Made by a program: the position numbers and the translations under genes
Shown here: positions 43,804 to 52,534 of the stretch, one piece after another
Layout of the letters: each line of letters begins with the position of its first letter
Position numbering within the stretch: the stretch's first letter is position 1
Source of the DNA: Endobacterium cereale
GTDB taxonomy: Bacteria > Pseudomonadota > Alphaproteobacteria > Rhizobiales > Rhizobiaceae
Assembly (NCBI RefSeq): GCF_009617585.1
Contig: NZ_WIXI01000047.1
Span: 186,001-250,000, forward strand
Direction of reading: 5' to 3'
Length of the DNA: 64,000 nt
The notes under the pieces: model-generated
What the model was told of the DNA's origin: nothing
The model's database searches: none
The model's input: only the letters and a program-made list of their open reading frames with translations

Positions 43804-45105
43804 ATGGCGACCGAGATCGACACGCAAGACAAACCGGGCGGATTTTGCCGCGACTGCCTGACGGAGCAACCCGAAGGCCGCACCCGCTGTCGTGCCTGCG
43901 GCAGCCCTCGCCTTTTGCGCCATAAGGAACTGTACGGGCTGACGCTGGCACATATCGATTGCGACGCCTTTTATGCCAGCATCGAAAAACGCGACGACCC
44001 GAGCCTTGCCGACAAGCCCGTCATCATCGGCGGCGGCAAGCGCGGCGTGGTTTCCACCGCCTGCTACATTGCCCGCATCAGCGGCGTGCGCTCCGCCATG
44101 CCGATGTTCAAGGCATTGGAAGCCTGCCCGGATGCGGTGGTGATCAAGCCGAACATGGAAAAATACGTGACCGTCGGCAGGCAGATGCGTGCCATGATGC
44201 AGGATCTGACGCCGCTGGTACAGCCGCTTTCCATCGACGAGGCCTTTCTCGAACTGGCCGGCACCGAACGGTTGCATCGCGATCCGCCGGCCCGCACGCT
44301 GGCGCGCTTTGCCAAGCGGGTGGAAAGCGAACTCGGCATCTCGATTTCCGTCGGTCTTTCCTATTGCAAGTTTCTGGCCAAGGTCGCGTCCGACCTGCAA
44401 AAACCGCGTGGCTTTTCGGTGATCGGCAAGGCCGAGGCACTCGACTTTCTGGCGCCTCGTCCCGTCACCACCATCTGGGGCGTCGGCAAGGCCTTCAATG
44501 CCTCGCTCGAAGCCGACGGCATCCGCACCATCAAGCAATTGCAGGCCATGGCCGAAAGCGACCTGATGCGCCGGTACGGTGTGATGGGCCAGCGGCTCTA
44601 TCGCCTGTCGCGTGGTATCGATGATCGCACCGTGCATCTCAACGAGGCGGCGAAAAGCGTCTCGGCAGAAACGACCTTCTTCGATGATATCTCCAGCCAC
44701 GAGCAACTGGTGCCTATCCTGCGCAGTCTTTCCGAAAAGGTTTCGACCCGACTGAAGAAACACGACATCGCCGGGCATACGGTCGTGTTGAAAATGAAGA
44801 CTACCGACTTCAAAAGCCGTACCCGCAACCGTCGGCTGGAGGACCCTACTCAGCTTGCCGACCGGATCTTTCGCACCGGGCTGCAACTGATGGAGCGCGA
44901 AACGGACGGCACAAAGTTTCGCCTGCTCGGCATCGGCGTCACGGATCTTGAAGGCAGCTCCCGCGCTGATCCGCCCGATCTTGTCGACCAGCAGGCGACC
45001 CGGCGCGCGCAGGCGGAGGCGGCAATCGACAAGTTGCGCGACAAATTTGGCAAGGGTGCGGTGGAGACCGGCTACACTTTTGGCGGAAAAGACCGCAAAC
45101 GCTGA
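43804..45105 (+). CDS. dinB: DNA polymerase IV (Y family) with N-terminal zinc-ribbon-like segment
   Basis: Error-prone translesion polymerase. ATG 43804 is set by the SOS box lying 5 bases upstream; longer starts at 43756 or 43774 would put the operator inside the gene. The first 50 residues contain CRDCLTEQPEGRTRCRAC, a CxxC-x10-CxxC zinc-ribbon-like module not found in E. coli DinB. The polymerase core has AHIDCDAFYASIEKRDDP, YIARISGVRSAMP, PLSIDEAFLEL with the second catalytic pair, and the little-finger domain after about 240. 433 residues. Confidence 0.93.
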   Translation: MATEIDTQDKPGGFCRDCLTEQPEGRTRCRACGSPRLLRHKELYGLTLAHIDCDAFYASIEKRDDPSLADKPVIIGGGKRGVVSTACYIARISGVRSAMPMFKALEACPDAVVIKPNMEKYVTVGRQMRAMMQDLTPLVQPLSIDEAFLELAGTERLHRDPPARTLARFAKRVESELGISISVGLSYCKFLAKVASDLQKPRGFSVIGKAEALDFLAPRPVTTIWGVGKAFNASLEADGIRTIKQLQAMAESDLMRRYGVMGQRLYRLSRGIDDRTVHLNEAAKSVSAETTFFDDISSHEQLVPILRSLSEKVSTRLKKHDIAGHTVVLKMKTTDFKSRTRNRRLEDPTQLADRIFRTGLQLMERETDGTKFRLLGIGVTDLEGSSRADPPDLVDQQATRRAQAEAAIDKLRDKFGKGAVETGYTFGGKDRKR

Positions 45106-45247
45106 CATTGTCGCCGGCAACCTTACCGCGCCTGTCACCGCAATGTGAGACGATCGTGTTGCAAAACGACAATTTTGCGCGCGCCGGTCAAGCCTTTCTT
45201 AAGCATGTCGGCATAGACTGTGAGCCTGTATTGCGTATGAGGTTTCC

Positions 45248-46594
45248 ATGTCCCGGCTTGCGGCCTTCGGCCTTGCATTGATGTCCACCTGCGTGCTGGC
45301 CGGAACGGCCTTGGCAGAAAACGCACGGACCCTGCAGATCATCGTTTCCAAGGACAAGCAGTCGCTTTCGGTCTATGACGGAGACACGGTCGTGGCGACG
45401 TCGAAGGTTTCGACCGGCAAGGAAGGCCACGATACGCCGGCCGGTATCTTTTCGATCCTCGACAAGAAAAAATACCACGAATCCAACATCTATTCCAACG
45501 CGCCTATGCCGTGGATGCAGCGTCTGACATGGTCCGGTATTGCGCTGCACGAATCAAGCAGCGTGCCGAATTATCCGGCCTCGCATGGTTGCGTGCGCCT
45601 GCCGGCCAAGTTTGCGCAATCGCTTTACGGCCAGACCGAGCGCGGCGTGCATGTGGTGATCACCGATGGGCAGGTGACGCCTGTCATGCTGCATGATGCA
45701 AAACTGTTTGCACCGAAAAAGCCGGTTCCGGCCAATCTCATGTCCGATGTGCCGCTGCGCGCCGACAATTTTGCCCGCACGACCAAGCAACTTGAAGTGG
45801 CCATGAACATGGCACCCTCCTCGCCTTTGCTGACCACCCCGAAAAAGGCCGAGGCCGAGACGCAGGAAGCGGCGCCCTTGCGCATTCTCATCACCCGCCG
45901 TGGCGAACGCGAGCAGGTGGCCGATGTGCAGTCCATGCTGAATGACCTCGGTTTCGATGCCGGTTCACATGACGGCTTTGTCGGGCCGATGACGCGCTCT
46001 GCCGTCGAGGGTTTCAAGCGCTGGAAGGGCTTGGAAGCAAGAGGTTTTCTCACCAACGAGTTTCTGAAAGCACTCTACGAGACAAGCGGCAAGCCCAAGG
46101 CACCAACGGGACAGTTGATGATCCGCCAGGGTTTCAAGCCGATCCTGTCGGTCCCGGTCGGCATCAGGAATCCTGAAACTGCGCTCGGAACACATCTTTT
46201 CACCGCAACCGCATTCGATCGTGCAGAAGGCACCGCAGGGTGGCAGGCGCTGACGCTGCCGAACCGTTTGCCGGAAGCGATGATGAAGCGTCTGGGCATC
46301 ACCAATAGCGATGCAGGCTTCACCACGACCGAAACAGCGGCACAACAGGCTTTCGACCGGATCGAGATTTCCTCTGATCTGCGCGACCGGATCGAAACCA
46401 TGCTGACCAGCGGCAGTTCGATCACCATCAACGATCAGGGCATCGGCCAGGACACCGGCGACGGCACCGATTTCATCACCATCACCCGCTCCTCGCCGGA
46501 GCGGATCGAAGCGCAGACGGTTTCATCAAAGCCACGGACTGAAAAGCCGGTTCGAAAGGTGCGGGCTGTGCCACTGGGCGTGGGGCTTTACTGA
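45248..46594 (+). CDS. L,D-transpeptidase with peptidoglycan-binding domain
   Basis: Exported YkuD-family enzyme that forms 3-3 cross-links or attaches proteins to peptidoglycan. The signal peptide is MSRLAAFGLALMSTCVLAG to ALA-ENA. The YkuD domain has GKEGHDTPAGIFSI, IALHESS and the catalytic Cys in SHGCVRLP near residue 117. A PG_binding_1 repeat (DVQSMLNDLGFDAGSHDGFV) covers about 220-270. The C-terminal 180 residues have no domain that I recognise. The last 69 bases overlap the convergent secreted-protein gene. 448 residues. Confidence 0.9.
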   Translation: MSRLAAFGLALMSTCVLAGTALAENARTLQIIVSKDKQSLSVYDGDTVVATSKVSTGKEGHDTPAGIFSILDKKKYHESNIYSNAPMPWMQRLTWSGIALHESSSVPNYPASHGCVRLPAKFAQSLYGQTERGVHVVITDGQVTPVMLHDAKLFAPKKPVPANLMSDVPLRADNFARTTKQLEVAMNMAPSSPLLTTPKKAEAETQEAAPLRILITRRGEREQVADVQSMLNDLGFDAGSHDGFVGPMTRSAVEGFKRWKGLEARGFLTNEFLKALYETSGKPKAPTGQLMIRQGFKPILSVPVGIRNPETALGTHLFTATAFDRAEGTAGWQALTLPNRLPEAMMKRLGITNSDAGFTTTETAAQQAFDRIEISSDLRDRIETMLTSGSSITINDQGIGQDTGDGTDFITITRSSPERIEAQTVSSKPRTEKPVRKVRAVPLGVGLY

Positions 46595-47122
46595 AGCTCC
46601 GCTTCCACACTGATGGCCCTGTCGCTCGACGGGGCTGTCATCAGATGTCGGGCGAATCCGCTTGACACAGGCGTGAAAGGCATCGCCGCGCGCCTTCAGT
46701 TCCTTGGTCTCCACCTTCATTTCGAAACCACCGTCAACGCTGTGAATTTTCAGCGGGCCAGCCGTACCTTTCAGGATCTCATCTACGACCTTTCGGAGCA
46801 TCTGCTGATCGGTTTTGGGCTCGAACATCCAATTTCCGATATCATCGACGGGTTTCATGCGCAGATCGGTTGCTAGACTGCCGATTTCCACGCGTGCAGT
46901 TGGCGCCGGTGCCCTGATGGCGCCGATGCTGCCGGCAAGAAACATCTGCAGCTTGTCCTTGGCGGAATAGGTGATGCCGGTGCCCGGGCGAATGGTGGCT
47001 GCGAAACATGTGCCGGCCTCGTCACCTGTCGCCCATTCCGGAGCGTCCTGCGCCTGCAGTTGACCTGTAATCGTGGAAAACTGCACCGCCAACGCAGCCA
47101 GAACCAGACTGCGATCCCGCAT
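46526..47122 (-). CDS. Hypothetical secreted protein downstream of dnaE
   Basis: 198 residues from ATG 47122, whose first base is shared with the dnaE stop (TGATG). A signal peptide (LVLAALAVQFSTITG to LQA-QDA) is present. The mature part has no recognised domain; it contains KPVDDIGNWMFEPKTDQQML and a single Cys pair that could bridge (GTCFAAT, FHACVKR). It ends in an overlap with the L,D-transpeptidase gene. Function unknown. Confidence 0.7.
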   Translation of the reverse strand: MRDRSLVLAALAVQFSTITGQLQAQDAPEWATGDEAGTCFAATIRPGTGITYSAKDKLQMFLAGSIGAIRAPAPTARVEIGSLATDLRMKPVDDIGNWMFEPKTDQQMLRKVVDEILKGTAGPLKIHSVDGGFEMKVETKELKARGDAFHACVKRIRPTSDDSPVERQGHQCGSGASVKPHAQWHSPHLSNRLFSPWL

Positions 47123-50100
47123 CACACCAGTTCCACATCCAGCACGCCGGGTGCGGCCCTGAGCGCTGCGGCGATTTCCGGTGACAGGCGGTAGCGGTCG
47201 TTGAGCGAGACCTCGATCTCGCGGCGACCATCATCCTTGATGACGACAAACGAGACCTGGCCATCGCCACGACCGTTCAGGTGTTTGGCGACTATTTTCA
47301 TCGGGCTGGCATCGCGCACGAAGATGCGCAGCGCCTTCTGCATGCGCACCGATTGCTCCTCCAGCGACTGGACGTTCTGGATGCGCAGGCCGATGCCTTC
47401 CGGGCGTTCGTCCGCCTGCACGATGATGACCAGCGATTTGCCGGGTTCCAGCATGTCGCGATATTGCGCCAGGGCTTCGGAAAACAGGATGGCTTCATAA
47501 CCGCCGGATGAATCGGAGAATGTGACGATGCCCATCTTGTTGCCTGTGCGGGTTTTACGTTCCTGCCGGCCGGTGACGGTGCCGGCGAGACGCCCGGCGC
47601 TGGCGCCCTTTTTCACGGCGACCGAGAAATCGGCAAAGGTCTGCACGCGCAGTTTGGCAAGCGTTTCCTTGTAGCTGTCGAGCGGGTGGGCCGAGAGATA
47701 GAAGCCGAGAACCTGATATTCCTTCATCAGCTTTTCGGATGGCGTCCACGGATCGAAGACCGGCATGGTGATCTTTTCCGGCCCCGCCCCGCTACCGCCG
47801 CCCGAACCAAAAATGTCGAACTGGCCGCTGGTCTTGTTTTCAGCCGCACGCTGGGCGTAACCGATGATGCGGTCCATGCCTGTCACCAAGGCTGCGCGGT
47901 CAATGCCGAAACAATCGAAGGCGCCGGCGAAGATCAGGCTTTCCAGCACACGCCGGTTGACCTGTTTCGGATCGATGCGCAGGCAGAAATCCTCGAGGCT
48001 TTCGAATGGCTTGTCGCCACGCACTTCGGCGATGTGATCGACGGCGCCTTCGCCGACGCCCTTGATGGCGGCGAGCGAATAATAGATGCGCATGTCGCCG
48101 GTTTCGAATTTTCGGAACGACGTCTGCACCGAAGGCGCATGAACCTTGATGCCAAGACGTCCGGCGTCTTGCCTGAAATCGTTGAGTTTTTCGGTATTGG
48201 CCATATCGTAGGTCATCGACGCGGCGAGGAACTCGACCGGGTAATGCGCCTTCATATAGGCAGTCTGATAGGAGACGATGGCGTAGGCCGCCGCGTGTGA
48301 TTTGTTGAAGCCGTAGTTGGCGAATTTCGCCAGCAGTTCAAAGATGTTCTTGGCCTGCGGCTTCGATACACCGTTCTTGATGGCGCCATCGACAAAGCGT
48401 TCGCTCTGCTGGTCCATCTCCGCCTTGATCTTCTTACCCATGGCGCGGCGCAGAAGGTCGGCTTCGCCGAGCGAATAACCCGACAGGACCTGCGCGATCT
48501 GCATGACCTGTTCCTGGTAGACGATAACGCCCTGCGTTTCCTTCAGCAGATAATCGATGGACGGATGGACGGACTCGATCTCCTCCTCGCCATGCTTGCG
48601 AGCATTGTAGGTGGGGATGTTTTCCATCGGACCCGGACGGTACAACGCCACGAGCGCAATAATGTCCTCGATACAGTCGGGTTTCATGCCGAGCAGCGCC
48701 TTGCGCATGCCCGCACTTTCCACCTGGAACACGCCGACCGTTTCGCCGCGCGACAGCATCTCATAGGTCAGCGTGTCATCGAGCGGGATGGTGGCGAGAT
48801 CGATATGGATGTCGCGCTTGCGGCAGAAATCCACCGCCGTCTTCAACACGGTGAGCGTCTTCAGGCCCAAGAAGTCGAATTTGACGAGGCCGGCCTGCTC
48901 CACCCACTTCATGTTAAACTGGGTGACCGGCATGTCGGATCGCGGATCGCGATACATCGGCACCAGCTTTGACAGCGGACGGTCGCCGATGACGATACCG
49001 GCGGCGTGGGTCGAGGCGTGGCGGTAAAGGCCTTCGACCTTCTGGGCGATATCGAGAAGGCGGGCGACAACCGGTTCGGCCTCGGCCTCTTCGCGCAGCT
49101 TCGGCTCCTCCTCGATCGCCTTCGACAGCGGCGTCGGATTGGCCGGATTGTTGGGCACCAGCTTGCAGATCTTGTCGACCTGACCATACGGCATTTCCAG
49201 CACACGACCGACGTCGCGCAGCGCCGCTCGGGCCTGCAGCGAACCGAAGGTGATGATCTGCGCCACCTGCTCGCGCCCATATTTGCGCTGCACGTAGCGG
49301 ATCACCTCTTCGCGGCGATCCTGGCAGAAGTCGATATCGAAGTCGGGCATCGATACGCGGTCGGGATTGAGGAAACGTTCGAACAGGAGCGAGAAACGCA
49401 GCGGATCGACGTCGGTAATGGTGAGCGCGTAGGCGACCAACGAGCCCGCACCCGAACCACGACCCGGGCCAACCGGAATGTTCTGATCCTTTGCCCATTT
49501 GATGAAGTCGGCAACGATCAGAAAGTAGCCGGGGAACTTCATCTTCTCGATGACGCTCAGCTCGAAATCCAGCCGCTCGTGATAGTCCTTTTCGGTGTAT
49601 CCCTCGGTCATGCCGAGCAGCTTGATACGATTTTCCAGACCTTCGACCGCCTGGCGGCGCAATTCCGCCGCTTCCTTGCGTTCGTCCTCTTCCGGGTGAT
49701 CACTGACGCCAGTGAAACGCGGCAGGATCGGGTTGCGCGTCTTCAGGATATACGAACAGCGTTTTGCGATCTCGACCGTATTCGCCAGCGCTTCAGGGAT
49801 ATCGGCAAACAGCTTTGCCATTTCCGCGCGGCTCTTGAGATAGTGGTCGGGCGTCAGGCGAAAACGGGTATCGTCGGACACGATGGCACCGTGGGCGACC
49901 GCCATCAGGGCATCATGGGCATCGTAATCGTCGCGGGTCGGGAAAAACGCCTCGTTGGTGGCGACCAGCGGAATTTCGTGATCATACGCGAGCGCAATCA
50001 TCGATTTTTCATGGCGCCGGTCGTAGCGGCCATGGCGCTGCAGCTCGATATAAAGCCGGTCGCCAAACGTCTCTTTCAACCGCAACAGGCGAGCGACGGC

Positions 50101-50625
50101 CTGTGGGCGGTGGCCATCATTCAGCGCCATATCAACCGGGCCGGTGCTGGCGCCGGTGAGCGCAATCAGGCCTTCAACACCCATTTCCTGCAGCCAGGAC
50201 TGGCGGATGTGAATGCCTGCACTGCCACCCTCGCCGCCGAGATAAGCGCGGCTGACGATATCAACGAGGTTTTCATATCCAGCTTGCGTGGCGGCAAGCA
50301 GAACGATGGCTGGCAGTTTTTGCAGCCCATTGCCGCGTTTCTCATCGCCGGCATCTTCCATGTCGATCGACATCTGGCAGCCGATGATCGGCTGCAAACC
50401 GTCGCCCGATGCCTTCTGGGCAAATTCGAGCGCGACAAAGAGGTTGTTGGTATCGGTAATCGCGATCGCCGGCTGACCATCGGAGAGGGCCTTGCCAAGC
50501 ACTTTCTTGAGCGGCAATGCGCCTTCCAGCAGCGAATAGGCCGAATGGACGCGCAGATGCACGAATTGCGGCGTGGAAGCACTCTCACCATTCGTTGCTG
50601 CGGTCACGTCTATATGGTCTGCCAT
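47122..50625 (-). CDS. dnaE: DNA polymerase III subunit alpha
   Basis: Replicative polymerase. The PHP domain comes first (FVHLRVHSAYSLLEGALPLK, about 20-290). The palm holds the catalytic Asp pair in PDFDIDFCQDRREEV near 430, with GPGRGSGAGSLVAYALTITD upstream and the third Asp in the FDFLGLKTL region. Helix-hairpin-helix IKGVGEGAVDHIAEVRGD lies near 845. An OB domain follows near 1000. 1167 residues, the full DnaE1 type rather than the shorter DnaE2 of SOS operons. Confidence 0.97.
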   Translation of the reverse strand: MADHIDVTAATNGESASTPQFVHLRVHSAYSLLEGALPLKKVLGKALSDGQPAIAITDTNNLFVALEFAQKASGDGLQPIIGCQMSIDMEDAGDEKRGNGLQKLPAIVLLAATQAGYENLVDIVSRAYLGGEGGSAGIHIRQSWLQEMGVEGLIALTGASTGPVDMALNDGHRPQAVARLLRLKETFGDRLYIELQRHGRYDRRHEKSMIALAYDHEIPLVATNEAFFPTRDDYDAHDALMAVAHGAIVSDDTRFRLTPDHYLKSRAEMAKLFADIPEALANTVEIAKRCSYILKTRNPILPRFTGVSDHPEEDERKEAAELRRQAVEGLENRIKLLGMTEGYTEKDYHERLDFELSVIEKMKFPGYFLIVADFIKWAKDQNIPVGPGRGSGAGSLVAYALTITDVDPLRFSLLFERFLNPDRVSMPDFDIDFCQDRREEVIRYVQRKYGREQVAQIITFGSLQARAALRDVGRVLEMPYGQVDKICKLVPNNPANPTPLSKAIEEEPKLREEAEAEPVVARLLDIAQKVEGLYRHASTHAAGIVIGDRPLSKLVPMYRDPRSDMPVTQFNMKWVEQAGLVKFDFLGLKTLTVLKTAVDFCRKRDIHIDLATIPLDDTLTYEMLSRGETVGVFQVESAGMRKALLGMKPDCIEDIIALVALYRPGPMENIPTYNARKHGEEEIESVHPSIDYLLKETQGVIVYQEQVMQIAQVLSGYSLGEADLLRRAMGKKIKAEMDQQSERFVDGAIKNGVSKPQAKNIFELLAKFANYGFNKSHAAAYAIVSYQTAYMKAHYPVEFLAASMTYDMANTEKLNDFRQDAGRLGIKVHAPSVQTSFRKFETGDMRIYYSLAAIKGVGEGAVDHIAEVRGDKPFESLEDFCLRIDPKQVNRRVLESLIFAGAFDCFGIDRAALVTGMDRIIGYAQRAAENKTSGQFDIFGSGGGSGAGPEKITMPVFDPWTPSEKLMKEYQVLGFYLSAHPLDSYKETLAKLRVQTFADFSVAVKKGASAGRLAGTVTGRQERKTRTGNKMGIVTFSDSSGGYEAILFSEALAQYRDMLEPGKSLVIIVQADERPEGIGLRIQNVQSLEEQSVRMQKALRIFVRDASPMKIVAKHLNGRGDGQVSFVVIKDDGRREIEVSLNDRYRLSPEIAAALRAAPGVLDVELV

Positions 50626-50826
50626 GCTGTCGCCGATGCCTTTTCGATGAATCGGCCTATTGTCCGGCTTGGGCGCGTGAGAGTCCAGTTTCGAATGCGG
50701 ATTCTACCGTCATTCACAGGCCCGAACGTTCATTTTCAACAGTTGGGCAGCGTATGGCCCCGGGCAGATCCCGAGGCGGTTGTCGATGGACAGCCGCGCT
50801 TTGCCTCGGCGATCCGAAAAATCTTT

Positions 50827-50913
50827 TCACATGGCCATCATGAAAAGCGATAGGCTGGCCAGAAAGGTCGCGATCGATGCGAATGCGGCAATATCACGAA
50901 GAAGGTCGGTCAT
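50827..50913 (-). CDS. 28-residue single-pass membrane peptide, candidate SOS gene
   Basis: The frame from ATG 50913 reads MTDLLRDIAAFASIATFL and ends ASLSLFMMAM at TGA 50829-50827. It is a short charged N-terminus followed by one continuous hydrophobic helix. GGGAG sits at ideal distance before the ATG, and a plausible promoter with two LexA-like boxes lies just upstream. Caulobacter SidA, an SOS-induced cell-division inhibitor, is a 29-residue inner-membrane peptide of the same kind. Homology cannot be judged at this length. It precedes dnaE by 200 bp on the same strand. Confidence 0.55.
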   Translation of the reverse strand: MTDLLRDIAAFASIATFLASLSLFMMAM

Positions 50914-50936
50914 TCGTAGTCTCCCGTGTTCGTTAT

Positions 50937-50992
50937 GTTTGCATTTTGTTCTCATTTCGTACTCAGAGTCAACACAAGAACAAACAGTGAAT
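50937..50992 (-). promoter_or_regulatory. Promoter with two LexA-like boxes for the 28-aa peptide
   Basis: On the minus strand a -35 TTGACT (50972-50967), 18 bases, -10 CAAAAT (50948-50943). Box B, GTTT-N7-GTTC (50937-50951, plus-strand reading), covers the -10. Box A, GAAC-N7-GAAT (50978-50992), lies just upstream of the -35. Each matches the GTTC-N7-GTTC / GAAC-N7-GAAC LexA consensus in 7 of 8 positions. Confidence 0.5.
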
Positions 50993-51148
50993 GAATATTC
51001 TTTTCGAATGACGTTTTCGGAGGTTTTTCGAGAGCGTTCGAAGACGTTGAGTCGCTTGAGGAATTTTGGCCGGAGTCCGACCTTGGCGATCTTCGAATTT
51101 TCATTTTTGCCCGGTGCCATTGTCTGGCATTTGTCCGGATCATGCGGC

Positions 51149-51204
51149 CGGGGCACGTCCTGTGCCTCCTAATTAAATTTTATAATTGCGCACGACGTGC
51201 CCCG
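51149..51204. repeat. Long inverted repeat around an AT-rich loop
   Basis: CGGGGCACGT (51149-51158) pairs with ACGTGCCCCG (51195-51204). Inside, GTGC (51162-51165) faces GCAC (51190-51193) around an AT-rich centre. It does not fit a terminator, and no gene begins within 500 bp on the plus strand. Confidence 0.55.
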
Positions 51205-51616
51205 TTCGACGGTTTTTGTCCGCGACTTCGGTCCCTCTGCGAAAGCCATCCCGGTGATTTGCCACCGACCGGCCATCATGTGTGCCGCACAGGCACGCCC
51301 GGCGCGCTCGTTCGGGCTTCAGAAACGGAGAGGCGTTTGACTGCCTCTCCATTTCCCCCGTGTCGCCGGAGGGGAACCAGTTTCCGCGAACCCTGCTGAT
51401 GGAGACTTAAGTCTTTTCTCCACCACCAGCGCCGGCTCCAACTCGCCGGGACGCCTCCCGGTGTATCCACGATGGAACACGCGAAGTATCGCACGGGTCC
51501 GAAAAGCGTAGATGAACTCTGACTCAAGATATTGATTTCGTTAAATCGACCCCTCAAAACCTCCACGGGCTTTTGTCAATTTCGGAGCGTTAGTCATAGG
51601 AGTTGCCGCTTCAAGG
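51205..51616. other. Gene-free, hairpin-rich region
   Basis: No credible frame. It contains GGAGAGGC/GCCTCTCC (51327-51334, 51343-51350), the 12-bp palindrome AGACTTAAGTCT (about 51403-51414) and CCGGGA/TCCCGG (51446-51451, 51456-51461). This may be a structured RNA or a degraded repeat; I could match it to neither tmRNA, RNase P RNA nor SRP RNA. Confidence 0.4.
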
Positions 51617-51661
51617 TTTGTGTCTGGATCCTTGGGTCAAGCCCGAGGATCCAGACACAAA
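51617..51661. repeat. REP-like palindromic element of the rhizobial GGATCC-GGGTCAAG type
   Basis: A 16-bp perfect inverted repeat, TTTGTGTCTGGATCCT (51617-51632) and AGGATCCAGACACAAA (51646-51661). A GU pair and a GGG/CCC extension close on a loop containing TCAAG. The centre GGGTCAAGCCCGAGGATCC is, from memory, a common intergenic palindrome in rhizobia and other alphaproteobacteria. Confidence 0.75.
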
Positions 51662-51763
51662 CGCAATGCGGGCTTCTCCGATCAAATGTCTGCCTTGAAC
51701 CCGCCACCGAAACACCGTTAGTCACGCCATCTGTGAATGCCAGCCAACAATGCGAGCCAAATC

Positions 51764-52534
51764 ATGATCGACCTGCGCTACGGGCTTTTCGCCGCCGCTT
51801 CGTTTTTCCTCGGCGCTGCTCCTTCGGTCGCTGCGGAGGAGCCCTGCGAACGACGGGAGTTTGCCGGCGCGCGCTATATCGTCTGCTCAGTCGAAGCCAA
51901 GGATGCGCGGCTAAGGCTATTCTGGCAAAAGGCCGATGGCGCGCCCTACCGCGGGTTCGGCACACTGGCAGACGCCACGAAGGCGCAAGACAAGGCGCTG
52001 GTCTTTGCCATGAATGCCGGCATGTATGGCACCGATTATGCGCCCATGGGGCTTTATATCGAGGCGGGAAAGGAATTGCGTCCTGCCGACCTGAAAAAGA
52101 TGGAAGGGCCGCAATCCAAAATTCCGAATTTTTACAAGCAGCCGAACGGCATCTTCTATTTCGGCGCTGAGGGTGCCGGCATTCTGACGACAGAGCGGTT
52201 TCTGAAAGAGCGGCCGAAGGCGGAGTTTGCCACCCAATCCGGCCCGATTCTGGTGGTTTCCGACAAGCTGAACCCGATCTTCATACAGGGATCGAATGAT
52301 CGCACCCGGCGCAGCGGCGTCGGCGTTTGCGAAGGCGACGACATGCGCTTCGTCATCAGCGAGGACGATGTCAACTTTTTCGATTTTGCCACTCTGTTCC
52401 GGTCGCATCTGAACTGCCCGGATGCGCTGTTTCTAGATGGCGGCCAGGGGGCGGGATTTTTCAACCCCGCCCTGAAGCGGGCAGACTGGTCATGGCATGG
52501 CGGCTATGGGCCGATGATCGGGTTTGTCGAGTGA
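51764..52534 (+). CDS. DUF2233 / phosphodiester glycosidase (NAGPA-like) family secreted protein
   Basis: 256 residues from ATG 51764 (an upstream ATG at 51737 is possible). The signal peptide is LRYGLFAAASFFLGAAPSVA with cleavage near A-EEP. Family signatures are FAMNAGMYGTDYAPMGLYIE, QSGPILVV, NDRTRRSGVGVCEGD and the C-terminal DALFLDGGQGAGFF. The family includes the uncovering enzyme of lysosomal sorting and bacterial exopolysaccharide-related proteins; the substrate here is unknown. It converges with the metallophosphoesterase gene with no gap. Confidence 0.85.
   Translation: MIDLRYGLFAAASFFLGAAPSVAAEEPCERREFAGARYIVCSVEAKDARLRLFWQKADGAPYRGFGTLADATKAQDKALVFAMNAGMYGTDYAPMGLYIEAGKELRPADLKKMEGPQSKIPNFYKQPNGIFYFGAEGAGILTTERFLKERPKAEFATQSGPILVVSDKLNPIFIQGSNDRTRRSGVGVCEGDDMRFVISEDDVNFFDFATLFRSHLNCPDALFLDGGQGAGFFNPALKRADWSWHGGYGPMIGFVE

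Noticed and set aside
49006..50853. 615-codon plus-strand frame opposite dnaE
   Set aside because: Shadow of the replicative polymerase gene; no ribosome site or domain.
50780..51172. 130-codon plus-strand frame over the LexA-like promoter region
   Set aside because: It is antisense to the 28-aa peptide and its promoter, has no ribosome site, and the residues do not look like a folded protein.
51400..51540. Possible tmRNA, RNase P RNA or SRP RNA
   Set aside because: The region has hairpins, but I could not find the tag-peptide coding stretch of tmRNA, the SRP GGAAG-type core or RNase P conserved blocks.
51276..51566. 96-codon minus-strand frame in the palindrome-rich region
   Set aside because: No ribosome site, no family resemblance, and the composition follows the palindromes rather than coding bias.
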